Notes under the pieces: model-generated | What the model was told of the DNA's origin: nothing | The model's database searches: none | What the model saw: only the letters and a program-made list of their open reading frames with translations | Program-made: the position numbers and the translations under genes | Shown: positions 19,001 through 28,239 of the stretch, in pieces | Numbering within the stretch: position 1 is the first letter of the stretch | Layout of the letters: every line of letters begins with the position of its first letter | Assembly (NCBI GenBank): GCA_028284585.1 | Contig: JANQRK010000110.1 | Span: forward strand, 1 to 64,000 | From: Chromatiales bacterium | Lineage (GTDB): Bacteria; Pseudomonadota; Gammaproteobacteria; Chromatiales; Chromatiaceae | Direction of reading: 5' to 3' | Length of the DNA: 64,000 bases

Positions 19001-19978
19001 GAGCCGTGCGTATAGCGGGATGACCTCGCTGTCGAGCAATCGATGCTTGCGCAGCGTCTCGGCAGTCTCGCGGATCTCGCGCTCGCCAGACAAGAACACC
19101 AAGATGTCGCCGCGGCCACCCAAGCTGAGCTCATCGATGGCATCGACGATTGCCTGCTGCATGGAATCGTCGCGCTCCCCGGCACCTGGCTCCTCGGGGG
19201 GCCGATAACGCACCTCGACCGGATAGGTGCGGCCCGAGACCTCGATCACCGGCGCATCTGCGAAATGACGCGAGAAACGCGCCGGATCGATGGTCGCCGA
19301 TGTCACGATCAGTTTGAGATCCGAGCGACGATCCAGGAGCTGGCGTAAATAGCCCAGTAAGAAGTCGATATTCAGGCTGCGCTCGTGGGCCTCGTCGATG
19401 ATCAGGGTATCGTACTCACTGAGGTCGCGGTCATGGCGGATCTCTGCCAACAGAATCCCGTCGGTCATCAGCTTAACCTGGGTCGCATCACCGACCTGAT
19501 CGCGAAAACGTACCTTGTAGCCGACGCTCTGCCCGACCGACTCGCCGAGTTCACTGGCAATGCGCGACGCCAGACTGCGGGCTGCAATACGGCGCGGTTG
19601 AGTATGGCCGATCCGACCAAACACGCCACGACCCAGCGCAAGGCAGAGCTTCGGCAACTGGGTCGATTTACCCGAGCCAGTCTCGCCACACAGCACCATG
19701 ACCTGATGTTCTCGAATCAACTCGCGGATTTCGTCAAGCCGCTGGGTGATAGGTAGCTCAGCCGGAAAACTCGGCTGCGAGCGATGCTCGGCGCGCATCC
19801 TGGCTACCGCGGCGGAGCGTTGAGCACGCCGTTCGAGTTCGCGCCAGGCATCACCATCCGCCGCTCCACCCGCGAAACGACCCAGGGCACGACGCAGGCC
19901 CGCCCTGTCACGCAGAAGGCAGCGATCGATCATTTGCCGCAGAGCGGTCTGGGATGGCGGAGAGACTGGCGTCGACAT
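16061..19978 (-). CDS. hrpA: ATP-dependent RNA helicase HrpA (DEAH box)
   Basis: 1305 residues from the ATG at 19978 (MSTPVSPPSQ); an in-frame ATG four codons upstream is equally possible, and the further open sequence reads as non-coding. Motifs: Walker A GETGSGKST, DEAH box (IIDEAHERSLNID), SATI-type motif III (VTSATID) and QRTGRCGR motif VI, followed by HA2, OB-fold and the long DUF3418 C-terminal region typical of bacterial HrpA. In Escherichia coli it resolves stalled or collided ribosomes on mRNA. Full length with no disruption. Confidence 0.93.
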   Translation of the reverse strand: MSTPVSPPSQTALRQMIDRCLLRDRAGLRRALGRFAGGAADGDAWRELERRAQRSAAVARMRAEHRSQPSFPAELPITQRLDEIRELIREHQVMVLCGETGSGKSTQLPKLCLALGRGVFGRIGHTQPRRIAARSLASRIASELGESVGQSVGYKVRFRDQVGDATQVKLMTDGILLAEIRHDRDLSEYDTLIIDEAHERSLNIDFLLGYLRQLLDRRSDLKLIVTSATIDPARFSRHFADAPVIEVSGRTYPVEVRYRPPEEPGAGERDDSMQQAIVDAIDELSLGGRGDILVFLSGEREIRETAETLRKHRLLDSEVIPLYARLSPRDQARVFAPSGRRHIVLSTNVAETSLTVPGIRYVIDCGFARLSRYSARSKIQRLPVEPISQASAQQRTGRCGRVAEGICIRLYDEQDLMARAAYTEPEIQRTNLAAVILQMATLGFGDISTFPFIDPPDERLVRDGYKLLEELAAVDRRHRVTRLGRRLARLPVDPRIGRMLIAAAETGCLRELIVIAAALSVQDPRERPAEKRVEADEAHAQFADERSDFIAWLKLWAFLEDNRRHLTRRKFERLCQRHFLSPSRVREWHDVQVQLRVQLHELGYRDNQQDADYATLHRALLCGLLSHIGMRAQGTTRDYLGARNRRFFVFPGSALFAKQPKWVVAAELVETTKLYARSVAAIEPQWIEPLAAHLIRRSYSSPRWQGRRGQVAADEKVSLYGLPIVPKRRVNYGPLDPAAAREIFIRFGLTEGDMGTRAPFWRHNRELIDELRAMEAKSRRRDILVDEEVIYGFYAKRVPEDIYSVALLERWLHGLPRKQAKVLHMRHSDLQRADLDADWIAQFPDRLELNGTRLPLYYRFAPGEADDGVTVKVPLSVLGQLTPGLVDRLVPGLLLEKITALLKGLPKTLRRQLVPVPEHAERCLQALPVSDLPLVQTLGATLKRLSGLHVPEDAWQVEQLPSHLRMRIRLLDEQGCRELAVSRDLAWLHKRFAGRDRALAAEHAVSGSPQKERLIDWTCGPLPSEVTQDSGEMQIKGYPALLDRGDHVRLRVLDSLPVAQAVHRAGVRRLLMLREAKAARALKKSVCKLQEMELHYAKVARGQDDSVDTRGGLLDELVVLAFDRAFLEDPWVIRDAAAFEDCRERGRQALGPELLKIAQLVADILKSAHQVRAGLSKMQQPNWRASILDMQAQLDRLVYCGFLLQTDPSRLARFPCFLKAMQMRLEKLPVAAARDRQRLQEMTGLQDDWLARERQSNQRGWNDPRLEQIRWLLEELRISLFAQELKTAEPVSVKRIRARWEVLGL

Positions 19979-20211
19979 CGGTCTGCCCATTGTCGACAGA
20001 CCAGGCGTGGCCCACAAGACCGGGCGCGAACTCCACACGACATTACTGCGATCACGACTTGGTTTTTGGGTGAAAAACCAACGCCGCGGAAACGCTGGAA
20101 ATAGGCGGTTAAAGCACGTATGCACTCAAGAATTTTCGCAGCCCGCCAATACAGCCCGTAAGCAAAAGAGAGCCCTACCCGCGTCCCAGCTGGTTGTGGG
20201 CCCGGCGAGAG

Positions 20212-22260
20212 ATGCCGAAAGTGCAAGAGAAAACCAGCTCCGCAGCCACCAATCCGCTCTCGCGGCGCTACGATGTACGAACCATCACGACCTTAGGTTT
20301 CGCATCGGTCATCGGGATTCTGCTCGTTTCAGTTATCGGTGGCTACCACACAACAAGCCGCCACAACGAAGCTCAGTCGCTGCTGGTCAGCTCCGCCGGC
20401 ACCAAAACAATGCTTGCCTACACCATGCGAGAGTCGATTCGCGAGCGCATCGATAGCCTACGCACGATGGCGGCCCTGACCGACCCTTTCGAGCGCGACG
20501 CTGAGAAGATGCGCTACTTCGATCTCGCCGCCAAATACAGCCGCGCGCGCCGAGCACTTGTCGAGAAGCTCAGCACCAGGCAAGAACTCGATATCGTCGA
20601 GCAACTGGATGCCAACGCCAAGCAAATTGGCCGATCGAACACTCTTGCGCTGGCCGCATTGTTCGACGGAAACGCAAGCGCTGCCGAGGTAGACGGCGCC
20701 GTGCAGGCGGCGATCGACGGCCATCTCTCGCTGCTCGGTAACCTCGATGAGATGGTCAGAACTATCCATCGCACGGCGCAGAATCGCATTCAGCAGGCCG
20801 GAACCGAGTTTCACGAGTTGGTCTTGGCGACCACCGCGGCGGGAATGACGGCCCTCGCGGTCGCTATCGGCATCGCAGCGCTCGTGGTATTCAACACCGG
20901 CCAGCGTAATCGGCAGCTGTCACACCAAGCCTCTCATGATGTCCTGACCGGGCTACTCAACCGGCAGGCCTTCGAGGCAGCACTCGGTCTGACACTCGAG
21001 CAGTGTGTGCTGGCCAAAGACAATCATGCCCTGATGTTCATCGATCTAGACCGCTTCAAGCTGGTCAACGACTCCTGCGGGCATCGCGCAGGCGATATGC
21101 TTCTCAAGGAACTGACCGACAAGATCTCCCATTCGATACGTCAGTCAGACGTGCTAGGGCGCATTGGCGGCGACGAATTCGGTGTGCTGCTGCGATTTAC
21201 CTCGGCCAAGGACGCCAGTGCCGTCGCCGAAAAGATTCGGCGCACCGTCGAAGACTTCAGTTTCAAGTGGGAAAATCAGGTCTTCAAGGTCGGCGCCTCG
21301 ATCGGCATGGTGCCCTTCGGCTCTGACCCAATCGCCCTCGAGGAATTACTGAGCGCTGCCGACGCCTGCTGCTATTCCGCCAAAGAAGAAGGCCGCAATC
21401 GTGTCCATCAGTCCGACATCAATCCCGAGGCCATGCGCCGTCGCTCCGGGGAAATGCGTTGGGTAAACCGAATATCCGACGCCATTCAGAATGATCGCTT
21501 TGTGCTCTATGGGCAGATGATCAAGCCCATCAAGAGCACCCTGAACGATGGCCGCCTGGCACTTGAGGTGCTACTGCGGATGAAGGACGCTGACGGACTC
21601 GGGCTCATCCCACCTGGGCAGTTTCTACCTGCCGCGGAGCGCTATGGAATCGTGCCGGACATCGATCGTTGGGTGGTACGACGCAGCCTGCGATGGCTCA
21701 CAGAGCTGGGTCCGGCCGCACAACAGCTGCGCATCAGCATCAACATCTGCGGACCGGCCGCATCAGATCCGCAGTTCCACAGCTTCGTCCGCGATCTGAT
21801 CAAAGAAACCGGTGTACCACCAGCCTCACTATGTTTTGAAATCACCGAGTCCAGCGCGATCCGCAGTCTCGACAACGCCGCCGCCCTAGTCGACGCACTC
21901 GGGGATCTGGGCTGCCAGTTTGCGTTGGATGACTTCGGCAGCGGGCTGTCGTCATTCAACCAGCTGCGTTATCTCAAAGTCGACTATCTCAAGATCGACG
22001 GCAGCTTTATCCACAACATCGATCGTGACCCGATTAACCGCGCAATGGTCGAATCCATTAACTCTATTGGCAAGAAACTCGGCAAGCGCACGGTGGCAGA
22101 ATTTGTCGAAAACGACCGTATTCGTAAAATCTTGCAGGAGATTGACGTCGACTACGCGCAAGGCTTTGGCTTGCATCGGCCCGAGCCGCTGAGCAATATC
22201 CAAAGTCATATCCTGCGGAGCCGAGAAGTCGTGCCTATCAGCCAACCAATCGTGGCCTAA
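20212..22260 (+). CDS. Membrane-bound GGDEF/EAL cyclic di-GMP enzyme
   Basis: 682 residues from the ATG at 20212. Two membrane helices (about residues 29-46 and 209-233) bracket a helical periplasmic sensor of roughly 160 residues. The GGDEF domain keeps its active site (GGDEF at 319-323), so diguanylate cyclase activity is likely; no inhibitory RxxD motif precedes it. In the EAL domain the signature is E452-V-L instead of EAL, but the catalytic Glu and the DDFGSG motif are kept. It may make or break c-di-GMP; the MshE ATPase in this window is a plausible target. The gene stands alone, divergent from hrpA. Confidence 0.87.
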   Translation: MPKVQEKTSSAATNPLSRRYDVRTITTLGFASVIGILLVSVIGGYHTTSRHNEAQSLLVSSAGTKTMLAYTMRESIRERIDSLRTMAALTDPFERDAEKMRYFDLAAKYSRARRALVEKLSTRQELDIVEQLDANAKQIGRSNTLALAALFDGNASAAEVDGAVQAAIDGHLSLLGNLDEMVRTIHRTAQNRIQQAGTEFHELVLATTAAGMTALAVAIGIAALVVFNTGQRNRQLSHQASHDVLTGLLNRQAFEAALGLTLEQCVLAKDNHALMFIDLDRFKLVNDSCGHRAGDMLLKELTDKISHSIRQSDVLGRIGGDEFGVLLRFTSAKDASAVAEKIRRTVEDFSFKWENQVFKVGASIGMVPFGSDPIALEELLSAADACCYSAKEEGRNRVHQSDINPEAMRRRSGEMRWVNRISDAIQNDRFVLYGQMIKPIKSTLNDGRLALEVLLRMKDADGLGLIPPGQFLPAAERYGIVPDIDRWVVRRSLRWLTELGPAAQQLRISINICGPAASDPQFHSFVRDLIKETGVPPASLCFEITESSAIRSLDNAAALVDALGDLGCQFALDDFGSGLSSFNQLRYLKVDYLKIDGSFIHNIDRDPINRAMVESINSIGKKLGKRTVAEFVENDRIRKILQEIDVDYAQGFGLHRPEPLSNIQSHILRSREVVPISQPIVA

Positions 22261-22364
22261 CACTCATTCTGCTCAGATTGGGCACGGCTCCCTCGGCTGC
22301 GACCCCGCACTGGCGCACCACCTGCCGCGCAGCCTTTAGGCTGTGAACAAATGCGCAGACCTAC

Positions 22365-23765
22365 TTAATGGCCGGTGCCCTTGAGCGCCACCACCATGCC
22401 TTCGATGGTGTCTTTGGCATCACCAAAAATCAGCGATGTGTTGTCTTGATAGAACAACAGATTGTCGACCCCGGAATACCCCGGGTTCATCGAACGCTTC
22501 AAAAAATACACCTGTTTAGAGCGGCCTGCCTCGAGGATAGGCATGCCATAGATCGGGCTAGAGGCGTCTTCCTTCGCTGCTGGGTTGACCACGTCGTTGG
22601 CACCGACGACCAGAGTCACGTCGGTCGAGGCGAAATCTGGATTGACCTCATCCATTTCCAAGACATGGTCGTAAGGGATATCCGCTTCGGCGAGTAGCAC
22701 ATTCATATGCCCCGGCATCCGCCCGGCGACCGGGTGGACGCCAAACTTGACCTCGACATCACGTGCCTCCAAAAGCTCCATCATTTCCTTCAGCGCATGC
22801 TGGGCCTGAGCCACCGCCATGCCATAACCAGGTACCACAATGACGCGATTGGCATCCTCCATCCAATACACGGCATCCTCGACCGAGGCGGACTTGATGC
22901 CCTTCTCCATCGCCGCTGCGCCGGCACTCTGCTCCGTACCGCTCTCGCTACCAAAACCACCGAAAACCACATTGACGATGGACCGGTTCATCGCCTTACA
23001 CATGATGTAAGACAGAATCGCCCCCGAGAACCCGACCAATGCGCCGACGATGATCAACAAATTGTTCTGTAGTGTGAAACCAGTAGCCGCCGCCGCCCAA
23101 CCCGAGTAGCTATTGAGCATCGAAATGATCACCGGCATATCGGCACCGCCGATCGGGATGATCAGGGTCACGCCGAGCAACAGAGCCAGCAGTGTCATGA
23201 GGGTCAGCGAGAACAGACTTCCGGTCATCGCGAAGTGCACACCCAGCGCGATGGTCGCGAGGGCAATTCCGGCATTCAACTGATGCTGCAGCGCAAACTT
23301 CAATGGCTTGCCCGAAATCAAGCCCTGTAGCTTGCCGAACGCGATCACTGAACCCGTGAAGGTGATCGCACCGATGATGGCGCCAGCAGACAGCTCGCCC
23401 ATCAGCACCGCATCCAAGGATCCGGCATCGCGCCTATTGAGGAAGGTACCGATCGCAACCAATACCGCCGCAAGGCCAACGAAGCTATGCAGCGCCGCAA
23501 CCAATTGCGGCATGGCAGTCATCTGAATGCGCAACGCGAGCAACGCGCCGATCGGCGCGCCTACCAGCACGCCCGCCACAATGAAGCCATATGACTCGAT
23601 TTGCTCACCCAGCAGGGTAGCGGCAATCGCCAGCGCCATACCGACCATGCCGTAGAGGCTACCTCGGCGGGCGGTCGCTGGATGAGTCAGCCCTTTGAGC
23701 GACAGGATAAACAAGGCGGCCGACACCAAATAGACAATGGCCTGGGTGTTGGCGGAAATCTGCAT
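22365..23765 (-). CDS. pntB: NAD(P) transhydrogenase subunit beta PntB
   Basis: 466 residues. About nine hydrophobic spans make up domain II, followed by the NADP-binding domain III with the GYGMAVAQAQH motif and the downstream GANDVVNPAAK segment. With PntAA and PntAB it couples proton translocation to hydride transfer between NADH and NADP in the cytoplasmic membrane. Last gene of the pntAA-pntAB-pntB operon, 11 bp after pntAB. A small hairpin CAGCC-TTTA-GGCTG follows about 20 bp beyond the stop codon, without a T tract. Confidence 0.95.
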   Translation of the reverse strand: MQISANTQAIVYLVSAALFILSLKGLTHPATARRGSLYGMVGMALAIAATLLGEQIESYGFIVAGVLVGAPIGALLALRIQMTAMPQLVAALHSFVGLAAVLVAIGTFLNRRDAGSLDAVLMGELSAGAIIGAITFTGSVIAFGKLQGLISGKPLKFALQHQLNAGIALATIALGVHFAMTGSLFSLTLMTLLALLLGVTLIIPIGGADMPVIISMLNSYSGWAAAATGFTLQNNLLIIVGALVGFSGAILSYIMCKAMNRSIVNVVFGGFGSESGTEQSAGAAAMEKGIKSASVEDAVYWMEDANRVIVVPGYGMAVAQAQHALKEMMELLEARDVEVKFGVHPVAGRMPGHMNVLLAEADIPYDHVLEMDEVNPDFASTDVTLVVGANDVVNPAAKEDASSPIYGMPILEAGRSKQVYFLKRSMNPGYSGVDNLLFYQDNTSLIFGDAKDTIEGMVVALKGTGH

Positions 23766-23776
23766 GCCCTAGGCCC

Positions 23777-24064
23777 TCACTTATTCTTCTTGCGGAACAT
23801 CGACAGCATCCGATTGGTAACCAGAAAGCCGCCGACTACATTGATGGTGGCCAGGAGCACCGCGAAAAAGCCAATAGTCTGAGCCAGTCCCCCGGCCGAG
23901 CCCAAGCCTGTTACCAACAAGGCGCCCACGATCACGATCCCTGAGATCGCATTGGTCAGCGCGACCAGCGGAGTATGCAACGAGGGCGTGACGCCCCATA
24001 TCACCCAGTAGCCAATGAAACAGGCCAAGACGAACACATAGAGCGCGACCAGCGTATCTGGCAT
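23777..24064 (-). CDS. pntAB: NAD(P) transhydrogenase alpha subunit, membrane part PntAB
   Basis: 95 residues with three to four membrane helices ([54 protein letters not shown]). In this three-gene type of transhydrogenase the alpha chain is split: this gene supplies the membrane part and pntAA the soluble NAD-binding part. It lies between the two partners with short gaps (27 and 11 bp). Confidence 0.93.
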   Translation of the reverse strand: MPDTLVALYVFVLACFIGYWVIWGVTPSLHTPLVALTNAISGIVIVGALLVTGLGSAGGLAQTIGFFAVLLATINVVGGFLVTNRMLSMFRKKNK

Positions 24065-24091
24065 TAGCGAATCCTCTGAGTAAACCCGCGG

Positions 24092-25189
24092 TTAGGTGGC
24101 AGGCCTGAGCCGTGCGGCCTGGGTGATCTCGTCCTCCTCGAGATCTCGCAATGCGACGGTCTCACCGCTCTTATCGAGCATGATCTCGAGCAGATTGGCG
24201 ATGTTCTTCGCATAGAACGCACTGGCATCGGACGGCATCATCGCCGGGTAGTTTGTATGACCGACGATGATGACACCGTGTTTGACCACAACTTGGTCGA
24301 CCTCGGACAGTGGGCAATTGCCACCGGTGGCCGCGGCCAGGTCGATAATCACTGAGCCTTGCCGCATGCGTTTGACGACCTCTTCGGCGACCAGTGTCGG
24401 CGCCGGCCGGCAGGGTATCAACGCCGTGGTGATGATGACATGTGCCTTGGCGAGCTCGTCGGCTAACAAGGCTTGCTGTTTCGCCTTGGCATCGTCCGAC
24501 AATTCCTTCGCATAACCACCCTCGCCTACCCCGGTCTCCCCAATGTCGAGGTCGATCGCCTTGGCACCGAGTGATTCTATCTGTTCGCGCGTCTCCGGTC
24601 GTACGTCGTACGCATGGACATCGCCGCCAAGCCGGCGCGCGGTCGCAATCGCCTGGAGCCCGGCTACGCCGGCGCCCAGCACTACGACACGTGCCGGCTT
24701 GGCCGAACCGGCCGAGGTCATCATCAGAGGTACAAAGCGACCATAGTGGCTGGCTGCCTCGATCACCGCGCGATAACCCGCGATGTTGCTCTGTGAAGAC
24801 AAGGCGTCCATCGACTGAGCGCGAGAGATACGCGGGATGCGTTCCATCGCGATGAGCGAAATCGCACGCCGGTGCAACGCCGCAATTACCTCGTCCTCTT
24901 CACAGGTTTCGGCGAGACCGACGAACACCGCACCCTCGCGCATTTGCCCGACTTCATCCGCCAATGGCCGGCGCACCTTGGCGACGATATCGCAGCCCAG
25001 CACTTCGCTGGCATCGGTGAGTTGCACGCCAGCGTCTGCGTAGGCGGCATCCGGGTAATGTGCGGCCTCGCCGGCACCGCGCTCGAGCAGTACCTCGAGG
25101 CCGTTGGCGATCAGTTTTCGAGCGATATCTGGCGTGGTCGCGACTCGGGTTTCACCGGCAGCGCGTTCTTTAGGGATCCCGAGTCTCAT
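24092..25189 (-). CDS. pntAA: NAD(P) transhydrogenase alpha subunit, NAD-binding part PntAA
   Basis: 365 residues, related to alanine dehydrogenase. It begins MRLGIPKERAAGETRVATTPD; the dinucleotide-binding loop is VVLGAGVAGLQAIATARRLGG, and the mobile-loop and VIITTALIPCRPAP segments are intact. It forms the soluble domain I that binds NAD(H). First gene of the pnt operon; the 303-bp upstream gap is shared with the divergent moaB gene. Confidence 0.95.
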   Translation of the reverse strand: MRLGIPKERAAGETRVATTPDIARKLIANGLEVLLERGAGEAAHYPDAAYADAGVQLTDASEVLGCDIVAKVRRPLADEVGQMREGAVFVGLAETCEEDEVIAALHRRAISLIAMERIPRISRAQSMDALSSQSNIAGYRAVIEAASHYGRFVPLMMTSAGSAKPARVVVLGAGVAGLQAIATARRLGGDVHAYDVRPETREQIESLGAKAIDLDIGETGVGEGGYAKELSDDAKAKQQALLADELAKAHVIITTALIPCRPAPTLVAEEVVKRMRQGSVIIDLAAATGGNCPLSEVDQVVVKHGVIIVGHTNYPAMMPSDASAFYAKNIANLLEIMLDKSGETVALRDLEEDEITQAARLRPAT

Positions 25190-25492
25190 CGTTGCTGTTC
25201 GTGATGTGCCGGACAGGCGGTTTCAAAAAGGCGCGCAATTATCTGCCGAATCGGTCAAAGGGGTCAAAACTCCCAAAGACCGCCCGGTCCGCTCAGCCTG
25301 AGCAGATGAGATAACGAGCACCAAAAACTCTAATTAAAATCAATTAAAACAAAATTTTAATATATATATTTGTTACTCAACTTTAAGTTTTGGGGGGCAC
25401 AGACACAGCGCCGAAACTGTGCCCTGTTTGCCAGGCCCCACGCCTATGCCGGATGCTAGTGGCCCGCTAAACCAACGACCACAAGCCACACT
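25190..25492. other. Intergenic region with an AT-rich block between pntAA and moaB
   Basis: 303 bp between divergent genes. Positions 25325-25390 are almost pure A/T (runs such as ATTAAAATCAATTAAAAC and TTTTAATATATATATTTG) in an otherwise GC-rich genome, most likely an UP-element/promoter region or nucleoid-protein binding site. I see no molybdenum-cofactor riboswitch consensus. Confidence 0.5.
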
Positions 25493-26014
25493 ATGTCCGA
25501 AGATCGCCAATTCATTCCGCTCGACCTCGCGTTACTCACTATCTCGGATACCCGCACAGAGGCGGACGACAAGTCCGGCCAGCTTCTGCGCCAACTGGTC
25601 AGCGAGGCCGGCCATCGAGTCCAGGAACAGAGCATCGTGCGAGATGATGCCTATCAAATCCGGGCGACCGTTTCGCGCTGGATCGCCGCATCCGATACCC
25701 AAGTGGTCATCACCACCGGCGGTACCGGCCTCACCGGACGTGACGGGACGCCTGAGGCGGTGCAACCGCTGCTCGACAAACAAATCGACGGATTCGGGGA
25801 GATGTTCCGGTCTCTTTCGTACGATCAGATCGGTACGTCGACCATGCAGTCGCGCGCGCTTGCCGGGGTCGCGAACGGCACCTTCATTTTTTGTTTACCG
25901 GGCTCGTCCGGTGCCTGTCGCGACGGTTGGAAGTTACTGATCGCCAAGCAGCTCGACTACCGCACCCGCCCCTGCAACCTGGTCGAACTGATGCCGCGGC
26001 TACTCGAGACCTGA
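25493..26014 (+). CDS. moaB: MoaB/MogA-type molybdenum cofactor protein
   Basis: 173 residues. The MoCF-binding fold is clear: LALLTISDTRTEADDKSG, the central VVITTGGTGLTGRDGTPE motif, and the GTFIFCLPGSSGACRDGW loop. The family adenylates molybdopterin (MogA-like) or is the MoaB homolog of less certain role; the sequence is closer to the MoaB type by its length and C-terminus. It is a single gene that converges with the ClC gene (stop codons 6 bp apart). No other molybdenum cofactor genes are in the window. Confidence 0.88.
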   Translation: MSEDRQFIPLDLALLTISDTRTEADDKSGQLLRQLVSEAGHRVQEQSIVRDDAYQIRATVSRWIAASDTQVVITTGGTGLTGRDGTPEAVQPLLDKQIDGFGEMFRSLSYDQIGTSTMQSRALAGVANGTFIFCLPGSSGACRDGWKLLIAKQLDYRTRPCNLVELMPRLLET

Positions 26015-26019
26015 TTCCG

Positions 26020-27792
26020 TTATGGCAAGTACGCCCGGTCGACTGCTTCACGCGTCACGACGCCGAACACGGGTTGGATCCCAGGCGCGGTTATACGCCG
26101 CACTGCGAGCACTTCCGCGCCCTGTTCCTCAAATGCCACCCAAGCCTCTTGTAAGCTGGCCTGAAAATCGATTGGTGTGACCTGCAGGCGACTGGCCGGG
26201 ATCTCGCCCAAATCGATCGCCTGACCGGCCCGAGCAAGGTCATCGGTCTGCAGGTACCTGGCCAAATCGGCTGCCGGCATCAGGACCTGCTGTTGGTTTG
26301 AGACATCAATCAAGAGATAAACGGGTCCACCCTCGAGTGCTTGGTGCGCCGCGTCGAGCGACAACATGCCACCAACCCGCACGATACTGCGCTCCATCAC
26401 GCTCGCCACCCCGATCCGGCGCAACGCTTGTGTTACCGGACTGACGCCATAGTCCAGTCCGTTCGCGCGCAGCATGACGATGAACAGTGAGTCCTTGCCG
26501 AACACCCGGGTTGTAGTAACACCGGCGACCACCACCGCCAGCATCCCCGGCAGAATGATCTGCGGGCTGTCGGCGAGCTCCAGCATCGCAGTCAATGCAG
26601 CCAGCGGCGCATGCAAACTGCCGGACATCATCGCCCCCATGCCGAGCAATGCAAGCAGGCCGACCTGGCTCTGCAACACCTCCGCGAACTGTGTCGCCAG
26701 ACCGGCGATCAAGGCGCCGAGCATGGCACCGATAAACAGCGCCGGCCCGATCGTCCCCCCAGGAACTCCGAGCCCGATGCACAGTGCGGTGGCGAACAGC
26801 TTGCCGATGCACAGCACCAGCAACAGACCCAATGTGAACTCGCCGGTCAGCGCGCGTTCGACCGAATCGTAACCAATCCCCATGACCTCGGGGATAAAGA
26901 ACGCGATACCTCCCATCAACACACCTGCGATCAACACACGCCACCAGATAGGAATCACCCGGCAACGGCTGGTCACGGTCTGCACTGCATGGATATATGC
27001 CGCTGAGGCCGCGCCGGCGATCACACCGACCACCAAGGCCAGGGCCAACTCGTAGAGTGTGACCGCCTCCAGCACCAACACCCCAAACATCGCTTGGTCA
27101 TCGAATACCCAATTCGCCAACGCGGTCGCACTGACAGCGGCAAGGATTACCGGAATGAAACTGGGGACGGTGTATTCCAGCATCACTACCTCGAGTGCGA
27201 ACACCACTCCAGCAAGCGGCGTATTGAACGAGGCGGCGATCCCGGCGGCGGTCCCACAACCAACCAGTGTGCGCAGCGCATTGTTGGGCAGCGCAAGGGC
27301 CTGTCCGAGCAGGCTGCCTGATGCCGCCCCCAAGAAGACGTGTGGCCCCTCGCGTCCCACGGAATGGCCGCCGACGATCGCTAAAGCGGCACCGCAGAAC
27401 TGGACCAGGAGTTCACGCACCCTGAATCGCCCCTGATGATAGGCCATGCGTTCCAGAACCTGTGCCACACCCACGACGTGAACGCCCGCCGCCAACCAGC
27501 GAAACATCGCGGCCAATAGCAGCGCCGCCAACAAGGGCAAGGCAACACGCATGGCACCAGACAGGGACTCGAAGTCTTCCGGCCCTTCGCCCGGCAACAC
27601 CGCCTCTTGCGTGCCTTCGACCAGCAGACGGAACACGATGATCAGGCCCCCGGCGACTAGGCCGCTCAGCAGCCCGAGCAGGGCCAGCGGCAACACGGAG
27701 TCAGGACGCGCCAGGCGAATACGGGCCTCGTCGAATCGCGGCCCCCGACCATTAAACAAGGCCTTGAGTTTGTCCGAAAGCGGCATGCGCAA
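26020..27792 (-). CDS. ClC-family chloride channel/antiporter with two CBS domains
   Basis: 590 residues. About ten hydrophobic spans carry the ClC motifs: GREGPHVFLGA with the gating Glu (antiporter type), GIAASFNTPLAGVVFALE, and LGVPGGTIGPALFIGA in place of the usual GGIFAP. The GSGIP motif is not recognisable. The last 150 residues hold a pair of CBS domains (about 450-585) that usually bind adenine nucleotides and regulate transport. Likely a Cl-/H+ exchanger; the missing GSGIP leaves the ion uncertain. The upstream 270 bp lack a fluoride riboswitch consensus. Confidence 0.87.
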   Translation of the reverse strand: MRMPLSDKLKALFNGRGPRFDEARIRLARPDSVLPLALLGLLSGLVAGGLIIVFRLLVEGTQEAVLPGEGPEDFESLSGAMRVALPLLAALLLAAMFRWLAAGVHVVGVAQVLERMAYHQGRFRVRELLVQFCGAALAIVGGHSVGREGPHVFLGAASGSLLGQALALPNNALRTLVGCGTAAGIAASFNTPLAGVVFALEVVMLEYTVPSFIPVILAAVSATALANWVFDDQAMFGVLVLEAVTLYELALALVVGVIAGAASAAYIHAVQTVTSRCRVIPIWWRVLIAGVLMGGIAFFIPEVMGIGYDSVERALTGEFTLGLLLVLCIGKLFATALCIGLGVPGGTIGPALFIGAMLGALIAGLATQFAEVLQSQVGLLALLGMGAMMSGSLHAPLAALTAMLELADSPQIILPGMLAVVVAGVTTTRVFGKDSLFIVMLRANGLDYGVSPVTQALRRIGVASVMERSIVRVGGMLSLDAAHQALEGGPVYLLIDVSNQQQVLMPAADLARYLQTDDLARAGQAIDLGEIPASRLQVTPIDFQASLQEAWVAFEEQGAEVLAVRRITAPGIQPVFGVVTREAVDRAYLP

Positions 27793-28060
27793 GGAGCCCT
27801 AGTTCCGCGCCGCGCTGGCTTGCATGTCGGTGCTACCGCTCGTCATCGATCTGTGCAACCTCGCCATCTCGGTGGGCATTCGAGACATCGACGCTCGGTC
27901 GGCGCCCCGCTGGACGACCAGTCTGGCATAATCCGTTGACCCGCAGCCGACATTACGCCGTCCCTTCAAGACTACTGGCCAGGTCACTGGTTCTCTGCCT
28001 AGTATCGAGTACCGACCGCTACCCGCCGCGCCTAGCGGCGCTAACGAGGAATGCTTAGTC

Positions 28061-28238
28061 ATGCTTCTGCAGCACATGCTTGCCCGCACTCTGCTCGCGG
28101 ACATGCTCGCGCTGGGCGCGGTCACAAACGCCAACGCCCGCAGTTTTATCATTATTAGGTACCGGTGGGGTGACTGATGCCTACTATCCGACCGGCGGTG
28201 CCATCTGCCGACTGGTCACCCCGCCGCGTAGAGATTGA
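28061..28238 (+). pseudogene. TAXI-family TRAP solute receptor, 5' remnant with frameshift
   Basis: The ATG at 28061 follows a GAGGA site and opens a signal peptide (MLARTLLADMLALGAVTNANA) leading into RSFIII. One extra A at about 28157 then shifts the frame; in the corrected frame the next residues are GTGGVTDAYYPTGGAICRLV, the highly conserved opening of mature TAXI receptors. Homology stops at about 28217, so roughly nine tenths of the gene is missing. The C-terminal end of the matching TRAP permease lies about 2.3 kb downstream at 30513. Confidence 0.8.
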
Positions 28239-28239
28239 T

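Noticed and set aside
27793-28060. Fluoride riboswitch upstream of the ClC gene
   Set aside because: No crcB-motif consensus is visible, and the ClC has a gating Glu and CBS domains, unlike the fluoride-specific class.
27799-28152. 117-codon minus-strand frame between the ClC gene and the TAXI remnant
   Set aside because: It runs antisense to the TAXI signal peptide and has Ser/Arg/Met-rich sequence with no domain.
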